Positions 1-7,638 of a DNA stretch of 64,000 bases are shown piece after piece. The position numbers and the translations under genes are program-made. The notes below the pieces were generated by a model. That model had not been told where the DNA came from, did not search any database, and saw only the letters and a program-made list of their open reading frames with translations. This DNA comes from Actinorhabdospora filicis (lineage in GTDB: Bacteria; Actinomycetota; Actinomycetes; Mycobacteriales; Micromonosporaceae). The DNA is taken from assembly GCF_030269765.1 (NCBI RefSeq), contig NZ_BSTX01000004.1, forward strand, positions 124,001 to 188,000, given 5' to 3'. Position 1 is the first letter of the stretch; each line of letters starts with the position of its first letter.

Positions 1-198
1 GTGCGCATCGTCAAGGTCGTCGGCTTCGTGGCCTCCGCGCAGGGCTTCACCGGTCAGCCGGGTGTCATCAACGGCGCCTCGGAGCTGCTCGGCAAGGTCC
101 TCGGCGAGGCGGGCGTGCACGCCCGCAGCGCGGTCGGCGTGGCGGAGCTGCCGCTCGGCACGCCGGTGGAGCTGGAGATCGTCGCCGAGGTGCGCTAG
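1..198 (+). CDS. RidA/YjgF-family protein, C-terminal part only
   Basis: The frame is open from the first base and ends at TAG, so this is the last 65 codons of a longer gene whose start lies outside the window. The segment KVVGFVASAQGFTGQ followed by NGASELLG and HARSAVGVAELP is the C-terminal half of the Rid family, whose RidA members remove reactive enamine/imine intermediates; HARSAVGVAELPLGTPVE holds the Arg that binds substrate carboxylate in active members. A full member of this subgroup has about 150 residues. In mycobacteria a similar RidA gene lies near the crp/nth neighbourhood, which fits the next 10 kb. A strong hairpin with a T run follows the stop. Confidence 0.8.
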   Translation: MRIVKVVGFVASAQGFTGQPGVINGASELLGKVLGEAGVHARSAVGVAELPLGTPVELEIVAEVR

Positions 199-210
199 CC
201 CTCGGCCATG

Positions 211-242
211 GGCCCCGGCCGCGATGGCGGCCGGGGCCTTTT
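211..242 (+). terminator. Intrinsic terminator after the RidA gene
   Basis: Perfect 12-bp stem (GGCCCCGGCCGC at 211-222, complement at 227-238), a four-base GATG loop and TTTT at 239-242. It lies 12 bases past the RidA stop and ends at the last base of the convergent oxidoreductase gene, so it can serve both. Confidence 0.85.
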
Positions 243-1105
243 CACGCTCGCTGACCGGCGTCCAGCAGCCACGTGTTGATCGCGATCGCCGCCGCGGACC
301 CCTGCCCGGCGGCGGTGATGACCTGCGCGCGGGGGTCGATCACGTTGCCCGCCGCCCACACGCCCGGGACGCTGGTGCGCCCGGCGGCGTCGGCGGTCCC
401 GTCCCAGCCGAGCGCGACGAGCACCTCGTCACGTGGGACCACACGCGGCGGCACGAACAGCGCGGCGCGTGGCACGACGCGCCCGGCGACGCCGACGCCG
501 GTGAGGGTGCCGTCCTCGACGACGACGCCGTCCACAGGCCCGTCCACAACCGTCACACCCCGCCCGGCCAGCCGCGCGCGGGCCTCGCCGGGCAGCTCGG
601 CGTCCCCGGCGAAGAGCATCACGTCGCTCGACCACTGGGTCAGCAGCAGCGCCTGGTGCGCGGGATCGGCTCCGCCGGCCAGCACGCCGATCGGGCGGTC
701 GCGCACCTCGTAGCCGTGGCAGTAGGGGCAGTGCAGGACGTCGGTGCCCCACCGCTCGCGCAGCCCCGGGACGTCCGGCAGCTCGTCCTTCGCGCCGGTG
801 GCGACCAGGACGCTGCGGGCGCGCAGCACGCGCGCGTCGCCCAGGACGAGCGCGAAGCCCGGCTCGGCGGCCGTGACGTGCCCGTCGATGATCTCGGCGC
901 CGTAGCCGAGGACCTCCCGGCGGCCGATCCGCAGCAGCTCCGCCGGCGACTCGCCGTCCCGCGAGAGGAAGCCCTGCATGTGCGCGGCGGGCGCGTTGCG
1001 GGGCTTGCCCCCGTCCACCACCGCGACGCGGCGGCGGGCGCGGGACAGGACGAGCGCGGCCGAGAGTCCGGCGGCCCCGCCGCCGATGATCACTGTGTCG
1101 TACAT
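242..1105 (-). CDS. NAD(P)/FAD-dependent oxidoreductase, thioredoxin reductase-like
   Basis: 287 aa. The N-terminal FAD-binding motif GGGAAGLSAALVL starts at about residue 8. A CPYC redox pair at residues 126-129 (HCPYCHGYEV) is the thioredoxin-reductase disulfide, and a C-terminal FAD segment GVWAAGNV is present. The length is slightly short of TrxB (about 310 aa), and no thioredoxin gene is adjacent, so the partner may be another low-molecular-weight disulfide or a flavin substrate, as in many actinobacterial paralogues. The ATG at 1105 is chosen because the FAD motif begins there; the frame continues upstream only into the XRE gene. Divergent from the XRE-cupin gene with 66 bp between starts holding a palindrome. 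Confidence 0.85.
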   Translation of the reverse strand: MYDTVIIGGGAAGLSAALVLSRARRRVAVVDGGKPRNAPAAHMQGFLSRDGESPAELLRIGRREVLGYGAEIIDGHVTAAEPGFALVLGDARVLRARSVLVATGAKDELPDVPGLRERWGTDVLHCPYCHGYEVRDRPIGVLAGGADPAHQALLLTQWSSDVMLFAGDAELPGEARARLAGRGVTVVDGPVDGVVVEDGTLTGVGVAGRVVPRAALFVPPRVVPRDEVLVALGWDGTADAAGRTSVPGVWAAGNVIDPRAQVITAAGQGSAAAIAINTWLLDAGQRA

Positions 1106-1132
1106 GCGGCGAGCCTGCGCCGCTCCGAAAAG

Positions 1133-1148
1133 AACGGCAAATGCCGTT
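1133..1148. promoter_or_regulatory. 16-bp palindrome between divergent oxidoreductase and XRE-cupin genes
   Basis: AACGGCA at 1133-1139 and TGCCGTT at 1142-1148 form a perfect inverted repeat around AA. It lies 24 bp before the XRE start and 28 bp before the oxidoreductase start, the expected place for an autoregulatory operator controlling both genes. Binding by the XRE protein is inferred. Confidence 0.55.
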
Positions 1149-1171
1149 GCCGAAAGCGGGATGATGGGCGC

Positions 1172-1738
1172 ATGGACTTCGCCGAGACCCTCGCCGCCGT
1201 CGGGCCCCGCCTCAAGGCCCTGCGGACCAAACGCAACGTCACCCTCGACGACCTCTCCCGCACCACCGGCATCTCTCGCAGCACCCTCTCCCGCCTGGAG
1301 AACGGCCGGCGCCGCCCCAGCCTGGAGCTGCTCCTGCCGATCGCCCGCGCCCACCGCGTCCCCCTCGACGAGCTCGTCGGCGCACCCGAGACCGGCGACC
1401 CCCGCGTCCGCCTCGCCGCCCGCGAGGTCGGCGGACGCGCCGTCATCCCCCTGACCCGCGCGCCCGGCGCGCCGAAGGTGTGGAAGTCGGTGATCCCCGC
1501 CGGGCAGACCGTCCCCGACCCCCGCGCCCACGAGGGCTACGAGTGGCTGTACGTGCTGTCCGGACGGCTGCGGCTCGTCCTCGGGCGGCACGACCTCGTC
1601 CTCACCCCCGGCGAGGTCGCCGAGTTCGACACGCGCATGCCCCACTGGTTCGGCAGCACCGGCGAGGGCCCCGTGGAGGTCCTGAACGTCTTCGGCGCCC
1701 AGGGCGAACGCATGCACGTGCGCGCCCGGTCGACCTGA
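1172..1738 (+). CDS. XRE-family regulator with C-terminal cupin domain
   Basis: 188 aa. Residues about 10-65 form a helix-turn-helix of the Cro/C1 type (TLDDLSRTTGISRSTLSRLE), and residues about 105-178 form a cupin (EGYEWLYVLSGRLRLVLG, then HWFGSTG). This HTH-cupin architecture is a one-component regulator that senses a small ligand in the cupin. The ATG at 1172 was chosen because the HTH begins soon after; upstream codons in frame overlap the divergent oxidoreductase gene. It most likely controls that neighbour through the palindrome in the shared intergenic region. nth follows 31 bp downstream on the same strand. Confidence 0.88.
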   Translation: MDFAETLAAVGPRLKALRTKRNVTLDDLSRTTGISRSTLSRLENGRRRPSLELLLPIARAHRVPLDELVGAPETGDPRVRLAAREVGGRAVIPLTRAPGAPKVWKSVIPAGQTVPDPRAHEGYEWLYVLSGRLRLVLGRHDLVLTPGEVAEFDTRMPHWFGSTGEGPVEVLNVFGAQGERMHVRARST

Positions 1739-1769
1739 CCGTGTCGGTGCGGGGCCTTAGGCTGGCGCC

Positions 1770-2582
1770 ATGGCGAAGCGGTTCGAGAAAGAGACGCGGC
1801 TCGGCCGCGTGCGGAGGGCGCGCCGCATCAACCGCGTCCTGACCGATACGCACCCCGACGCCCACTGCGAACTCGATTTCACCACCCCGCTGGAACTGGC
1901 GGTGGCCACGATCCTGTCGGCGCAGACCACCGACGTCCGCGTCAACCTCACCACACCCACCCTCTTCGCGAAGTACAAGACCGCCGCCGACTACGCCGGC
2001 GCCGACCGGGCCGAGATGGAGGAGATCCTGCGGCCCACCGGCTTCTTCCGGGCCAAGACCAACTCGCTCATCGGACTCGGCCACGAACTCGTCACCCGCT
2101 TCGACGGCGAACTGCCCCGCACCCTGGCCGAGCTCGTGACCCTCCCCGGCATCGGCCGCAAGACCGCCAACGTGGTCCTCGGCAACGCCTTCGGCGTCCC
2201 CGGCATCACCGTCGACACCCACTTCGGCCGCCTCGTCCGCCGCTGGGGCCTCACCGATGAAGAGGACCCGGTGAAGGTCGAGAAGATCATCGGCGAGATG
2301 GTCCAGAAGAGCGAGTGGACCATGTTCTCGCACCGGGTGATCTTCCACGGCCGCCGCGTATGCCACGCGCGCAAGCCGGCCTGTGGGGCCTGCACCCTGA
2401 CGAAGGACTGCCCGGCGTACGGGACCGGGCCGGTGGAGCCGAAGGCGGCGGTGAAGCTGCTGAAGGGGCCCCGGGTGGCGGAGCTGGCGGAGGCGGCGGG
2501 GGTGGAGGAGTACCTGCCTGAGGCGGACCGCGTGGATGGCGCGGGGGGTTCGGGCGGCGCCGGTCGGCCGGACGCGGGGTAG
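1770..2582 (+). CDS. nth: Endonuclease III (DNA glycosylase/AP lyase)
   Basis: 270 aa. Removes oxidised pyrimidines and cleaves the abasic site in base excision repair. The helix-hairpin-helix LPGIGRKTA is at 125-133 with the catalytic Lys131, and the catalytic Asp is in VDTHFGR (Asp149). The 4Fe-4S loop is intact: Cys198, 205, 208 and 214 in the C-x6-C-x2-C-x5-C pattern. The last 50 residues run beyond the usual E. coli length and are low-complexity (Ala/Gly/Glu rich). Base usage becomes G-heavy in the final 180 bases before a pyrimidine-rich repeat tract. In mycobacteria nth is next to crp and the TlpA-NUDIX-marP genes; here 4.4 kb of other material separates it from the TlpA gene. Confidence 0.97.
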   Translation: MAKRFEKETRLGRVRRARRINRVLTDTHPDAHCELDFTTPLELAVATILSAQTTDVRVNLTTPTLFAKYKTAADYAGADRAEMEEILRPTGFFRAKTNSLIGLGHELVTRFDGELPRTLAELVTLPGIGRKTANVVLGNAFGVPGITVDTHFGRLVRRWGLTDEEDPVKVEKIIGEMVQKSEWTMFSHRVIFHGRRVCHARKPACGACTLTKDCPAYGTGPVEPKAAVKLLKGPRVAELAEAAGVEEYLPEADRVDGAGGSGGAGRPDAG

Positions 2583-2618
2583 CGCTGGCTGAACTTGCTT
2601 GGGCTCGGGCTGGCGTCT

Positions 2619-3360
2619 TGCCTCACTGCGCTTCGCCGTGCCGCCGCACCGGCTTGCTTTCTTCACACTGGGGTCCGCCTCGGCCCCGGTCTGCCGCGGA
2701 TGTGCCCGCGCCATGCCATCTCGCCGCGGCGGGCTCGCCCTTTCACCGGGCTCGCACTGATTCGCTCCGCCCTGCCTCACTGCGCCTCGCCGGGCGCGTT
2801 TCCGCGCTGTCGCACTGACTCGCGCTCTTCACGCCGGGCCCGCCCCCACTCCACCGTGGATGGGCTCGCGCCGCACTGGGCCCCACCTAGCGCGGGCTCA
2901 CTGGCCCCAGCCCGCCGTGCGTGGGCCTGTGCTGTGTCGGCTCACTCCGCGCTGCTCCGCCCCGCCGGGCTCGCCTTCCGGGCTGGGCTCGTGCTCGCTC
3001 GCCGGCGCTGCTCCACCCCACGCGCCATGCCGCCCCACCCCGCTCTGCGTGTGCCCGCGCCATGTCCCACCTCGCCGCAGCGAGCCGGCCCTTTCGCCGG
3101 GCCCGCGCTAACTCGTCCGGTCCTGCCGCACCCCGCCTCACTGCGCCTCGCCGTGCGTGTTTCCGCGCCGCCGCACCGCCACGCTCTCTTCACACCGGGC
3201 CCGCCTCAGCCCCCAGCCCGCCGCGCATGTGCTCGTGCCGCACCGGGTCTCACCAAGCGCGCGTTCACTCAGCCCAGCCCGCCGTGCGTGGGCCTGCGCT
3301 GCGTCGACTCACCCCGCCTCGTCCTGCGCTGCCCCGCGCACCGGCTCGGCTTCCCGTGCC
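2619..3360. repeat. Degenerate tandem repeat, period about 349 bp
   Basis: The 1080 bp between nth and the next gene hold no convincing gene. A unit beginning GTGCCCGCGCCATG at 2702 recurs at 3051 with shared blocks in the same order: CTCGCCGC, CCCTTTC(A/G)CCGGG, GCCTCACTGCGCCTCGCCG, GTTTCCGCG, CTCTTCAC and CCAGCCCGCCGTGCGTGGGC. A partial third unit (CCTCACTGCGCTTCGCCGTG) lies at about 2620-2700. The strand is C/T-rich with frequent CGCC and CTCGCC words. Open frames across it are long only because stops are rare at this GC; they show no conserved domain. Confidence 0.7.
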
Positions 3361-3662
3361 GCGTCCGTATCCGCTGATCCCATCGCGTCCCGCCTCACCT
3401 CGCCGCGTCGGAGCGCCTCCCTGCCAAACCCGTCGTGCCACGGTCGTCCCCCCGCGGCCTACCCTCCGGCGCGCCGTCAGCCCCGGCCTCGCGGCGTCCG
3501 ATGCCGTGTCCTACTACGCCATCTCGGCCATCTCGGCGAATCCTGTTCGGCCCACAGGGTAGGCAGTCCCGGGTTCGCCTCGCCGCCTCAACTCCGTACG
3601 CCCCACACTGTCCGGCGTACAGAATTAGTCACCCGCCGCCACCAGCCCCACCCCGTCCGCGC

Positions 3663-4124
3663 TCACAGCCCCGAAGCCCACTCCAGTGCCGTCTCGCCCG
3701 CCGCCGCGGCGTGGTCGCGGGCTTCGTCGGCGCGGGTGGTGGCCGACTCCAGCAGGGACATGGCCTCGCGGGCGGGTTCGGCGGAGGTGCCGTCGAAGGC
3801 CTCCTTGAGGATGGCGAGGACGGCGTCGATCTCCTGCCGGACTCCGGTGATGCGCGCGGCGGCGTCCTTGGCGGTCGCGGTGGCCGCGTAGGCGATCGCC
3901 TTCACCGCGCCGATCGAGGGCGTCCCGTCGGCCAGCGCAGTGGGAGTGGGCGGGGTCGTGCGGGGCGGCTCGGCGCGGCGGCCGGGGGTGAGCGCGCCGG
4001 CGAACACCGCGGCACCGAACGCGGCGGGCGCGATGCGCGTCCCCGCCAGGTACGGCGCGTGCCGGGGGACGGGGCGGGTCGAGTCGGTGGGTCGGGGGAT
4101 GGGGCCGGAGTTCCGGTCGCGCAT
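3663..4124 (-). CDS. Small helical protein of unknown function, last gene of a three-gene set
   Basis: 153 aa, not recognised. An N-terminal Pro/Arg-rich stretch (IPRPTDSTRPVPRH) precedes a short hydrophobic segment (AFGAAVFAGAL) and two Ala-rich helices (about 75-150) likely to form a helical hairpin, such as VRQEIDAVLAILKEAF. The ATG overlaps the stop of the upstream gene as TGATG, so translation is coupled. The layout resembles small helical accessory proteins common in actinomycetes, but I cannot name a family. Confidence 0.6.
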   Translation of the reverse strand: MRDRNSGPIPRPTDSTRPVPRHAPYLAGTRIAPAAFGAAVFAGALTPGRRAEPPRTTPPTPTALADGTPSIGAVKAIAYAATATAKDAAARITGVRQEIDAVLAILKEAFDGTSAEPAREAMSLLESATTRADEARDHAAAAGETALEWASGL

Positions 4125-4723
4125 CAGACCGGCTCCACGATCCCCGCGCCCCACGCCACGATCTGCGGCAGATACGAGGCGATCTCGCGGGCGAAGTAGC
4201 CCGGGCCGTCGGCGCCGTCGGACGCGCAGGTCACGCAGCCGTCCCAGATCGAACCGTCCAGGTAGGAGAACGCCCACACCGTCCGCGCCGGGAAGGACAG
4301 CTCCATCAAGACCTCGCCGTCGCGCGACAGCAGGCACATCTCGCGCCGCTCGGGCAGGTTCCCGTACGCGTCGGCCGTCGGGACGAGCCGGTAGGAGCGG
4401 CAGAAGCGCTCCACGGCGGCGTCGTCGGCGAAGTCGGCCTCGACGAGGACGCCCTCGCGCAGTAAAACGTCGACCTCCGGCGCCGGATCGGCGACCGGCG
4501 TGCACCGGCGCACCAGGTCCTCCAGCGCCGCCCGGTCGAAGGCGTGCGCGGCGTGCAGCGAGGGTTCGAGATGCGCGGTGTTCCAGACCAGGACCTGCGC
4601 CTCGGTGAACTCGCCGACCTTCGGGCCCGCGTGGATCTCGAAGTACGCGGGCTCGGAATCCTCTCGCCGCCAGTCGTAGTAGGGGCCGAGGTACTTGCCG
4701 ACCGCCATGATGATCCCGCCCAT
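4124..4723 (-). CDS. Conserved-looking protein of unknown function (199 aa)
   Basis: Not recognised. Mixed alpha/beta composition with many aromatic and acidic residues (YLGPYYDWRREDSEPAYFEI, LVWNTAHLEPSLHAAHAFD, and WDGCVTCASDG with a CxxC pair). No signal peptide or membrane segment. The codon pattern is typical for this genome and the start has a GAGGGG ribosome site 7 bases upstream, so it is a real gene; the second Met (MAVGKYLG) is an alternative start. It sits between two helical small proteins with 11-bp and one-base-overlap junctions, implying one transcript. Confidence 0.65.
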   Translation of the reverse strand: MGGIIMAVGKYLGPYYDWRREDSEPAYFEIHAGPKVGEFTEAQVLVWNTAHLEPSLHAAHAFDRAALEDLVRRCTPVADPAPEVDVLLREGVLVEADFADDAAVERFCRSYRLVPTADAYGNLPERREMCLLSRDGEVLMELSFPARTVWAFSYLDGSIWDGCVTCASDGADGPGYFAREIASYLPQIVAWGAGIVEPV

Positions 4724-4734
4724 GTGACCGCCCC

Positions 4735-4995
4735 TCACAGCAATCCCCGGTATCCCCGTAACCGGTCGGCCGCCGTCGAGACCAGCCGCGCGACCTCGTC
4801 CAGCCCCAGCGCCGCCGCCGTCGCCCGGGAAGCGGCCGTCGCGGGCGCGGGGGAGGAGGAACCCTCGCCCGCGGCGGCCAGCGGAGCCGCGGCCCGCCCG
4901 CGCAACTCGACGGCCACCCGCGCCGAGAGCGCGGTGAGCTGCGTCAAGCGCGACTCGGCACCGTCGAGAGTGCGGAGCAGGCCGTCGACGTCCAT
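4735..4995 (-). CDS. Small two-helix protein, first gene of the three-gene set
   Basis: 86 aa, not recognised. Two predicted helices (about 1-32 and 55-84) are joined by a Ser/Pro/Ala linker (EGSSSPAPATAAS). Similar in style to the helical 102-aa protein at 10939-11247. Its ATG is the natural promoter-proximal start of the operon running to 3663. A 20-bp palindrome lies about 230 bp upstream. Helical proteins of this size often act with type VII secretion or toxin systems in actinomycetes, but nothing here proves that. Confidence 0.55.
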   Translation of the reverse strand: MDVDGLLRTLDGAESRLTQLTALSARVAVELRGRAAAPLAAAGEGSSSPAPATAASRATAAALGLDEVARLVSTAADRLRGYRGLL

Positions 4996-5674
4996 GCGTG
5001 CCTCCAGTGGGGCGTGTGCAGGACGTTACCGCTTGATCACGGGATGCGCCAGATGGGCGGGAGGGGCGGGTTTGGGATGGGCGGACGGGGTGATGGCGGG
5101 CCGGGCGAGGACACGGCGGCGCGACTCCCGGCGTCGTGCGGGTCGCCCGAAGCGGGGAGGCGAGGCGGGGGCTGGCGGCACGGGGGGATGAGCGACGGGG
5201 GCCGTCCGGTCCGCTCTCGGCGAGATTTGGCATGTTCGTGCCAAAAAGCCCTTCCGGTCCGAACTCGCCGCGACCTCCTGGCGGCACGGCGCACGGCGCG
5301 GCTGACCTGGGCGAACGCTCATCGGGACGGAGCCGCGCCGTCGCGGGATTCGGACACGGCGTGTTATTTGGCGTGATGGTGCGGAAAACGCGTTCACGAG
5401 ATCGGTTCGGGTGTCGGGCGAGATCCGGTCCGGTTGGCCCCCGGGGAGACCGGGGGCCGGGCTTGAGAAGGCTCGGGGGAGGGCCTGGGGAGGGCCCGGC
5501 GGCCCGGGTGGGTGAGTGTGTCGGGCGGCCCCGGGCGGGCTGGACGGCCGTGTGTCGAGCAGCCCGACCGGGCCAAGTGGACAGGGCGGAACGAGCGGGC
5601 CGTGCGGGCCGTGCGGACAGGGCGGAACGAGCGGGCCGAGTCCGGGCCCTCCGGTCCTTCCCGAGGCCGACCCC
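4996..5674. other. Gene-free stretch with one palindrome and a short direct repeat
   Basis: No frame here has a plausible start, codon pattern and domain. It holds TTTGGCA (5226-5232) and TGCCAAA (5239-5245) around TGTTCG, a perfect 7-bp-arm inverted repeat, and a 24-bp direct repeat of GGACAGGGCGGAACGAGCGG plus four bases at 5579 and 5615 (period 36). Confidence 0.6.
5226..5245. promoter_or_regulatory. Isolated 20-bp palindrome, possible operator
   Basis: TTTGGCA and TGCCAAA arms of 7 bp around TGTTCG. This AT-richer spot stands out in a roughly 75% GC background. It is upstream of the minus-strand operon that begins at 4995. No regulator gene is adjacent, so the binding protein is unknown. 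Confidence 0.4.
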
Positions 5675-6097
5675 TCAAGCCCGGCGCAGCGCCCGTCGTC
5701 CCAGTGCGTCGCGGACCCCCGGTACCGCCTGCGCCACTCCCCACGCGATCTCCACCGCGAGGAATCCCCACAGCAGCCCCGGCGCTCCCTGCGCCAGCGC
5801 GTAGGCCATCCACAGCGAGAACAGCGCGCGGGCGGACGCGTCGTACAGGCCGTGGGCGGGCAGGGTCCGCCGCAGTCGCAGGAGGGCCCAGACCACCACG
5901 ACCGAGCCCATCAGGTTCGCGTACAGGGTCTGCATCGGCTCCAGAGGAGGGAAGGCGCCGAGTCCGAGGGCCTCGCTCGCCCAGGTGAGGAGGCGGTGGG
6001 CGAGCGCGTAGGTCCACGGCGTCGCGAAGGCGGCGGTGATGACGAGGTCGTACCAGGCGCTGGCGCGGACGAGTCGCAGGTAGGCGGGAGTGTGCAC
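5675..6097 (-). CDS. Four-helix membrane protein of unknown function
   Basis: 140 aa with about four hydrophobic segments: SAWYDLVITAAFATPWTYAL, TLYANLMGSVVVVWALLRL, ARALFSLWMAYALAQGAPGL and LWGFLAVEIAWGVAQAVPG. No signal peptide. Small actinobacterial inner-membrane proteins of this shape have no assigned function. It is divergent from a MerR regulator whose promoter-like operator directs transcription toward this gene, so it is likely MerR-controlled. The ATG at 6097 directly follows that promoter region. Confidence 0.75.
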   Translation of the reverse strand: MHTPAYLRLVRASAWYDLVITAAFATPWTYALAHRLLTWASEALGLGAFPPLEPMQTLYANLMGSVVVVWALLRLRRTLPAHGLYDASARALFSLWMAYALAQGAPGLLWGFLAVEIAWGVAQAVPGVRDALGRRALRRA

Positions 6098-6130
6098 GTG
6101 AAGCCTCCGTCGAGTGTGGAAGGACGGCTC

Positions 6131-6162
6131 ACGCTAAAGGGTGGAGTACGCTCCAAGGTCAA
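6131..6162 (-). promoter_or_regulatory. MerR-type promoter/operator reading toward the membrane-protein gene
   Basis: On the minus strand a TTGACC -35 box (6162-6157) is followed by an 18-20-bp spacer, longer than the normal 17, carrying a TTGGAG/CTCCA dyad, and then a TTAGCG/TAGCGT -10-like element (about 6137-6131). Over-long spacers with a central dyad are the hallmark of promoters that MerR proteins activate by DNA distortion. Confidence 0.65.
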
Positions 6163-6552
6163 ATGCGCATCGGAGACCTGGCCGCCGCGACCGGCCTGAG
6201 CAGGGACGCCATCCGTTTCTACGAGAAGGCGGGGCTCCTGGACAGCGCCCGCCTGGGCAACGGGTACCGGGACTTCCCGCCCGAGGCGGTGCCGTGGCTG
6301 CACTACGTGCGGACGGCCCAGACCCTCGGATTCACCCTCGCCGAGATCGCCCGGCACGGCGAGCGGCTGCGCGATGCGCCGGACCGCGAGGAGGGCCTGA
6401 CGGCGCTGCTCGCGGAGAAGATCGCGGTCATCGACGAACGGGTCGCCGGACTCCTGGCCCTGCGCGCGGACCTCGCCGAGCGCGTCGGCAGCGGCTGCGC
6501 GCTGCGGCCCGGAGAGGCGATCGTGCCGGACGCGGCGAGGCTGCTGCGGTAG
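6163..6552 (+). CDS. MerR-family transcriptional regulator
   Basis: 129 aa. The N-terminal winged helix has MRIGDLAAATGLSRDAIRFY and the typical FYEKAGLL turn, followed by a coiled dimerisation helix (about 75-112, LLAEKIAVIDERVAGLLALR). The C-terminal tail has one Cys (GSGCALRPG), too few for a metal site, so the signal is unknown. The ATG begins one base after the divergent operator, so there is almost no 5' leader. It most likely represses and activates the neighbouring membrane gene and itself. Confidence 0.88.
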   Translation: MRIGDLAAATGLSRDAIRFYEKAGLLDSARLGNGYRDFPPEAVPWLHYVRTAQTLGFTLAEIARHGERLRDAPDREEGLTALLAEKIAVIDERVAGLLALRADLAERVGSGCALRPGEAIVPDAARLLR

Positions 6553-6979
6553 GACGCCGGGACGCGCGTGGATCGCGGCGCGGACGCCCGGGCCGGTCGG
6601 GGACGCACCCGGCGCGGTGAGTTGGTGGGATGCAATGGAGGCCGCCCACTGCCCTGCCGGGCCACGTCGGCCCGCCCTACTTGGCCGCGCAGCCCCGCTC
6701 GGGTGGGCCGGGACTTGCCGAGCGTGGCGGGTGGATGGGAGGCAGTGGTAGGCGGATCAGCTGGCTCACCGCCGTGCCGGGCTACATCGCCCTGCGCAAC
6801 GCCGCCCCTGCACTACTTGGTCGGGCGCCCTCGCACCGCACCTTGTGGGGTCCTTGGCCGCGCCGCCCCGCCTCCCCGCGGCCTGCCGCGCCCGGTCAGG
6901 AGGGCCAGGCGAAGCCACCCGAACAGGCGTGGACCCGAGTGCCGCCCAAGCCCCGAGCCCCCTCCCGAAAAGCCCGCCC
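6553..6979. other. Gene-free stretch between MerR and the TlpA gene
   Basis: 427 bp. Open frames here are GC-driven and have no start signal or recognisable domain. I see no clear terminator, palindrome or repeat beyond scattered CGCC words. Confidence 0.5.
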
Positions 6980-7555
6980 CTAAACCCCCACCCGCACCCC
7001 AAGGTGCTCCGCCACCAGGTCCGCCAGTCCCTGCCGGGTCAGCGGCGTCCCGTTGTACACGTGCGCGACCGTCCCGTCCGCGCGCAGCAGCACCGTCACG
7101 GGGAGGGTGCGCTTGCCGGTCAGGGCGAGGAGTCTGCCGTCGGCGTCGTGGCGGGAGGGGAACGTGATCTTGAAGTCCTCGGCGGCGAAGCGTGCGGCGG
7201 AGGCGGTGTCGCTGGTGTCGACGCCGAGGACGGCGACTTCGCCCTGGGCGGCCTTGTAGAAGGCGTCGACCTCGGGCAGCTCGGTGCGGCAGGGCTGGCA
7301 CCAGGACGCCCACAGGTTCAGCACGGTGGGCATGCCGTTGGCGAGGGGGGTGGCGGTCTGGTCGCCGCCGAGGCAGGGGAGGGCGAGTTTGCCGATGTCG
7401 TCGCCGGGCGGCAGGGCGCCCGAGGGGGCGACGCAGGGTACGGCCCAGGTCGGCTGGGGGTCGTCGGGAGCAGAGGAGGGAGTGTCGCCGCCGGTGCCGC
7501 ACGCGGTGAGGGTGAGGGCCAGCGCGATGACGAGGGCGACGGCGGTCTTACGCAT
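6980..7555 (-). CDS. TlpA/ResA-like thioredoxin-fold lipoprotein
   Basis: 191 aa. A lipoprotein signal (MRKTAVALVIALALTLTAC) ends at the lipobox with Cys19, so the mature protein is anchored outside the membrane. The redox motif WCQPC has Cys86 and Cys89, in the LWASWCQPCRTELP context of TlpA/ResA/CcmG. The cis-Pro loop is in RTLPVTVLL. Such proteins reduce disulfides of apocytochromes or other exported proteins. Mycobacterial Rv3673c occupies the same neighbourhood with nth, the NUDIX gene and marP; here it is inverted relative to nth and NUDIX. Confidence 0.9.
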   Translation of the reverse strand: MRKTAVALVIALALTLTACGTGGDTPSSAPDDPQPTWAVPCVAPSGALPPGDDIGKLALPCLGGDQTATPLANGMPTVLNLWASWCQPCRTELPEVDAFYKAAQGEVAVLGVDTSDTASAARFAAEDFKITFPSRHDADGRLLALTGKRTLPVTVLLRADGTVAHVYNGTPLTRQGLADLVAEHLGVRVGV

Positions 7556-7638
7556 ACCGCGACGGTACCGCCGGGCCCGGGAGGGGGCGTCGGGCGCATG
7601 CCGGGCGAGGGGGCGGCGGCGGGAGTACGCTTCCTCCG

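Noticed and set aside
2595..3377. Long plus-strand frames after nth
   Set aside because: Sequence is a degenerate repeat with extreme CGCC words; no conserved domain.
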